In this document: one piece after another, positions 4,988-5,976 of the stretch
How the letters are laid out: the number at the start of each line of letters is the position of its first letter
Position numbering within the stretch: position 1 is the first letter of the stretch
Assembly (NCBI GenBank): GCA_051961995.1
Contig: JBQCCR010000033.1
Span: 1-5,976 of the forward strand
Direction of reading: 5' to 3'
DNA length: 5,976 bases
Origin: 66-474 sp051961995
Lineage (GTDB): Bacteria > Pseudomonadota > Gammaproteobacteria > Xanthomonadales > Rhodanobacteraceae
Notes under the pieces: generated by a model
What the model saw: the letters and a program-made list of their open reading frames with translations, nothing else
Databases searched by the model: none
What the model was told of the DNA's origin: nothing
Position numbers and translations under genes: made by a program

Positions 4988-5976
4988 TCACCCGACTTTG
5001 TCCGAGCCCCCGGTTCCGAGTCCCGAGCCGCGTCTCAGCACTTGAAGCAACGCTGCCCTGGGCAGCTTGCCTGTCTCGCTGCGCGGCAGCGTGTCCACCA
5101 GTTTCAGCGGACGCGGCAGGAACACCGGATCAATCGCCTGCCGCAGCGCATCCAGGATCGCCGAAGGCGACAATCCCGGCGCCACCGCCAGCGCGGCAAT
5201 GCGCTGTACGCCGCTGCGATCGGCTTCATCCAGTTGGAACACCGCGCCATCGCGCACACCCGGCACGGCGAGCAGGCGCCGGGTGAGATCGCCGAGCGAC
5301 GCACGTTTGCCGGCGATCTCCAGCAGGTCGGCATTGCGACCGCGCAGCAGGAAGCGTCCGCCTTCGGCGAGCTCGACCAGATCGGCCAGCACCACCGGGT
5401 GCAGCAACTGCGGTGCGTCAACCTGGGCGCCGTCGGGTTGCGGATGCAGCGCAATGCCCGGATACAACGTGAAGCACTCCTCGATGGCCGTGCGGCGATG
5501 TGCGATCACGCAGGTTTCGGTGGAGCCGAACACTTCCTGCACCGGCGCTTCGAATAACGTTTCCGCGGCGCGCGCCAACTCCGGCGGCATCGGCGCGGTG
5601 GCGGAGACAATCGCCGCCAGCGCCGGCAGCTGCCGGCCGTATTCGACCAATGCGCGCAGGTGCACCGGCGTGGTCACCAGCACGCGTGGCGCGGGCACTT
5701 CTTCGAGCGCCTTGGCGATGTCGCTCGGGAAGAACGGCTTGGCTGCATGGATCGCAACATCTTCGAACAACGGCAGCAGCACGGAAAATTCCAGCCCGTA
5801 CATGTGCTGCGGTGGAACGGTCGCGACGCCCGTGTACGCGCCGCCTGCCAGGCCTGTCAGCAGCGGGTGGTTGTGCGCGCTGCTGACGGCGAGCTTGTCC
5901 CAACGCTTGGCGTTGGGCTTGGGCACCCCTGTGGAGCCGGAGGTGTAGCCGATCGCGACGGTCAGATCCGGATTGA
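4988..5976 (-). CDS. Partial AMP-forming acyl-CoA ligase (ANL superfamily), C-terminal part
   Basis: The gene enters from the right edge; 328 residues and a stop are visible. Numbering from the first visible residue (NPDLTVAIGY...), the ATP/phosphate loop TSGSTGVPKP is at 11-20, the A5 motif VFGSTETC at 148-155, an A8-like hinge RGRNADLLEIAGKR at 211-224 and the A10 motif PRSETGKLPR at 297-306, with catalytic Lys303. It should activate a carboxylic acid as acyl-AMP and pass it to CoA or a carrier protein. The usual A7 TGD is replaced by GGRFLLRGR. Together with VPPQHMYGLEFSVLLPL, which I recall from aryl-polyene/xanthomonadin cluster ligases, this suggests a role in polyene or related lipid synthesis; that is an inference from memory. 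The last residues (about 316-325, GSGLGTGGSD) are encoded by a heptad repeat array and look like an acquired tail. The internal GTG at 5926 is not the true start, because the P-loop is upstream of it. Confidence 0.88.
   Translation of the reverse strand, partial: NPDLTVAIGYTSGSTGVPKPNAKRWDKLAVSSAHNHPLLTGLAGGAYTGVATVPPQHMYGLEFSVLLPLFEDVAIHAAKPFFPSDIAKALEEVPAPRVLVTTPVHLRALVEYGRQLPALAAIVSATAPMPPELARAAETLFEAPVQEVFGSTETCVIAHRRTAIEECFTLYPGIALHPQPDGAQVDAPQLLHPVVLADLVELAEGGRFLLRGRNADLLEIAGKRASLGDLTRRLLAVPGVRDGAVFQLDEADRSGVQRIAALAVAPGLSPSAILDALRQAIDPVFLPRPLKLVDTLPRSETGKLPRAALLQVLRRGSGLGTGGSDKVG
5002..5029. repeat. Degenerate 7-bp repeat array, inverted relative to 4854-4883
   Basis: Read on the minus strand the stretch divides into four heptads: GGCTCGG, GACTCGG, AACCGGG, GGCTCGG. 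They fit the consensus of the purD-proximal array (G, A/G, C, C/T, CGG) but in opposite orientation. The two arrays share a 9-bp perfect inverted match, CGGGACTCG at 4874-4882 against CGAGTCCCG at 5017-5025. It lies wholly within the ligase coding sequence and supplies its glycine-rich tail. Confidence 0.6.

Noticed and set aside
4848..5045. Short plus-strand open frames across the ligase-purD spacer
   Set aside because: Their translation is mostly the heptad repeats (PGPGTR, PVPSPEPR), with no ribosome site or conserved look.

Overview
This GC-rich bacterial window has all its recognisable genes on the minus strand, so transcription runs from high to low coordinates. Gene content and style suggest a proteobacterium. 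A xanthomonad-type gammaproteobacterium (Xanthomonadaceae or Rhodanobacteraceae) is my best guess, from the protein flavour and the short GGGACTC/GGGACCC repeats, which I remember from that group. I cannot verify this from the window alone.

Layout, in order of transcription. (1) 5976-4988: the C-terminal part of an AMP-forming acyl-CoA ligase (ANL superfamily), cut by the window edge. (2) 4987-4849: a 139-bp spacer with a plausible purD promoter and a tandem array of 7-bp repeats just before purD; an inverted, degenerate array of the same unit lies inside the 3' end of the ligase gene. (3) 4848-3565: purD, the glycinamide ribonucleotide synthetase of purine biosynthesis, complete and ordinary. 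(4) 3473-2541: an arginase/agmatinase-fold protein with a complete set of candidate metal ligands, 91 bp after purD. (5) 2531-2160: a half-size EamA/SMR-like four-helix membrane protein, 9 bp after the arginase-like gene. (6) 2159-2026: a 134-bp spacer with two short inverted repeats. (7) 2025-1156: an alpha/beta serine hydrolase. (8) 1159-50: a FemAB/GNAT-like N-acyltransferase. (9) 53-1: the first 17 codons of a gene whose product starts like an exported or membrane protein. Genes 7, 8 and 9 are joined by two 4-base ATGA overlaps and almost certainly form one operon.

Functionally, purD is housekeeping. The arginase-like/EamA pair may handle one small-molecule substrate (hydrolysis plus transport), but the substrate is unknown. 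The hydrolase/acyltransferase/exported-protein trio looks like a compact acyl or envelope modification unit. The ligase resembles aryl-polyene (xanthomonadin-type) ligases and may mark the edge of a pigment or lipid cluster beyond the right end. No RNA genes, CRISPR arrays, insertion sequences or integrase genes were seen. The least ordinary features are the paired inverted heptad arrays around the ligase-purD junction and the lack of clear Shine-Dalgarno sites before purD and the hydrolase, both of which follow tiny ORFs that end in an ATGA overlap.
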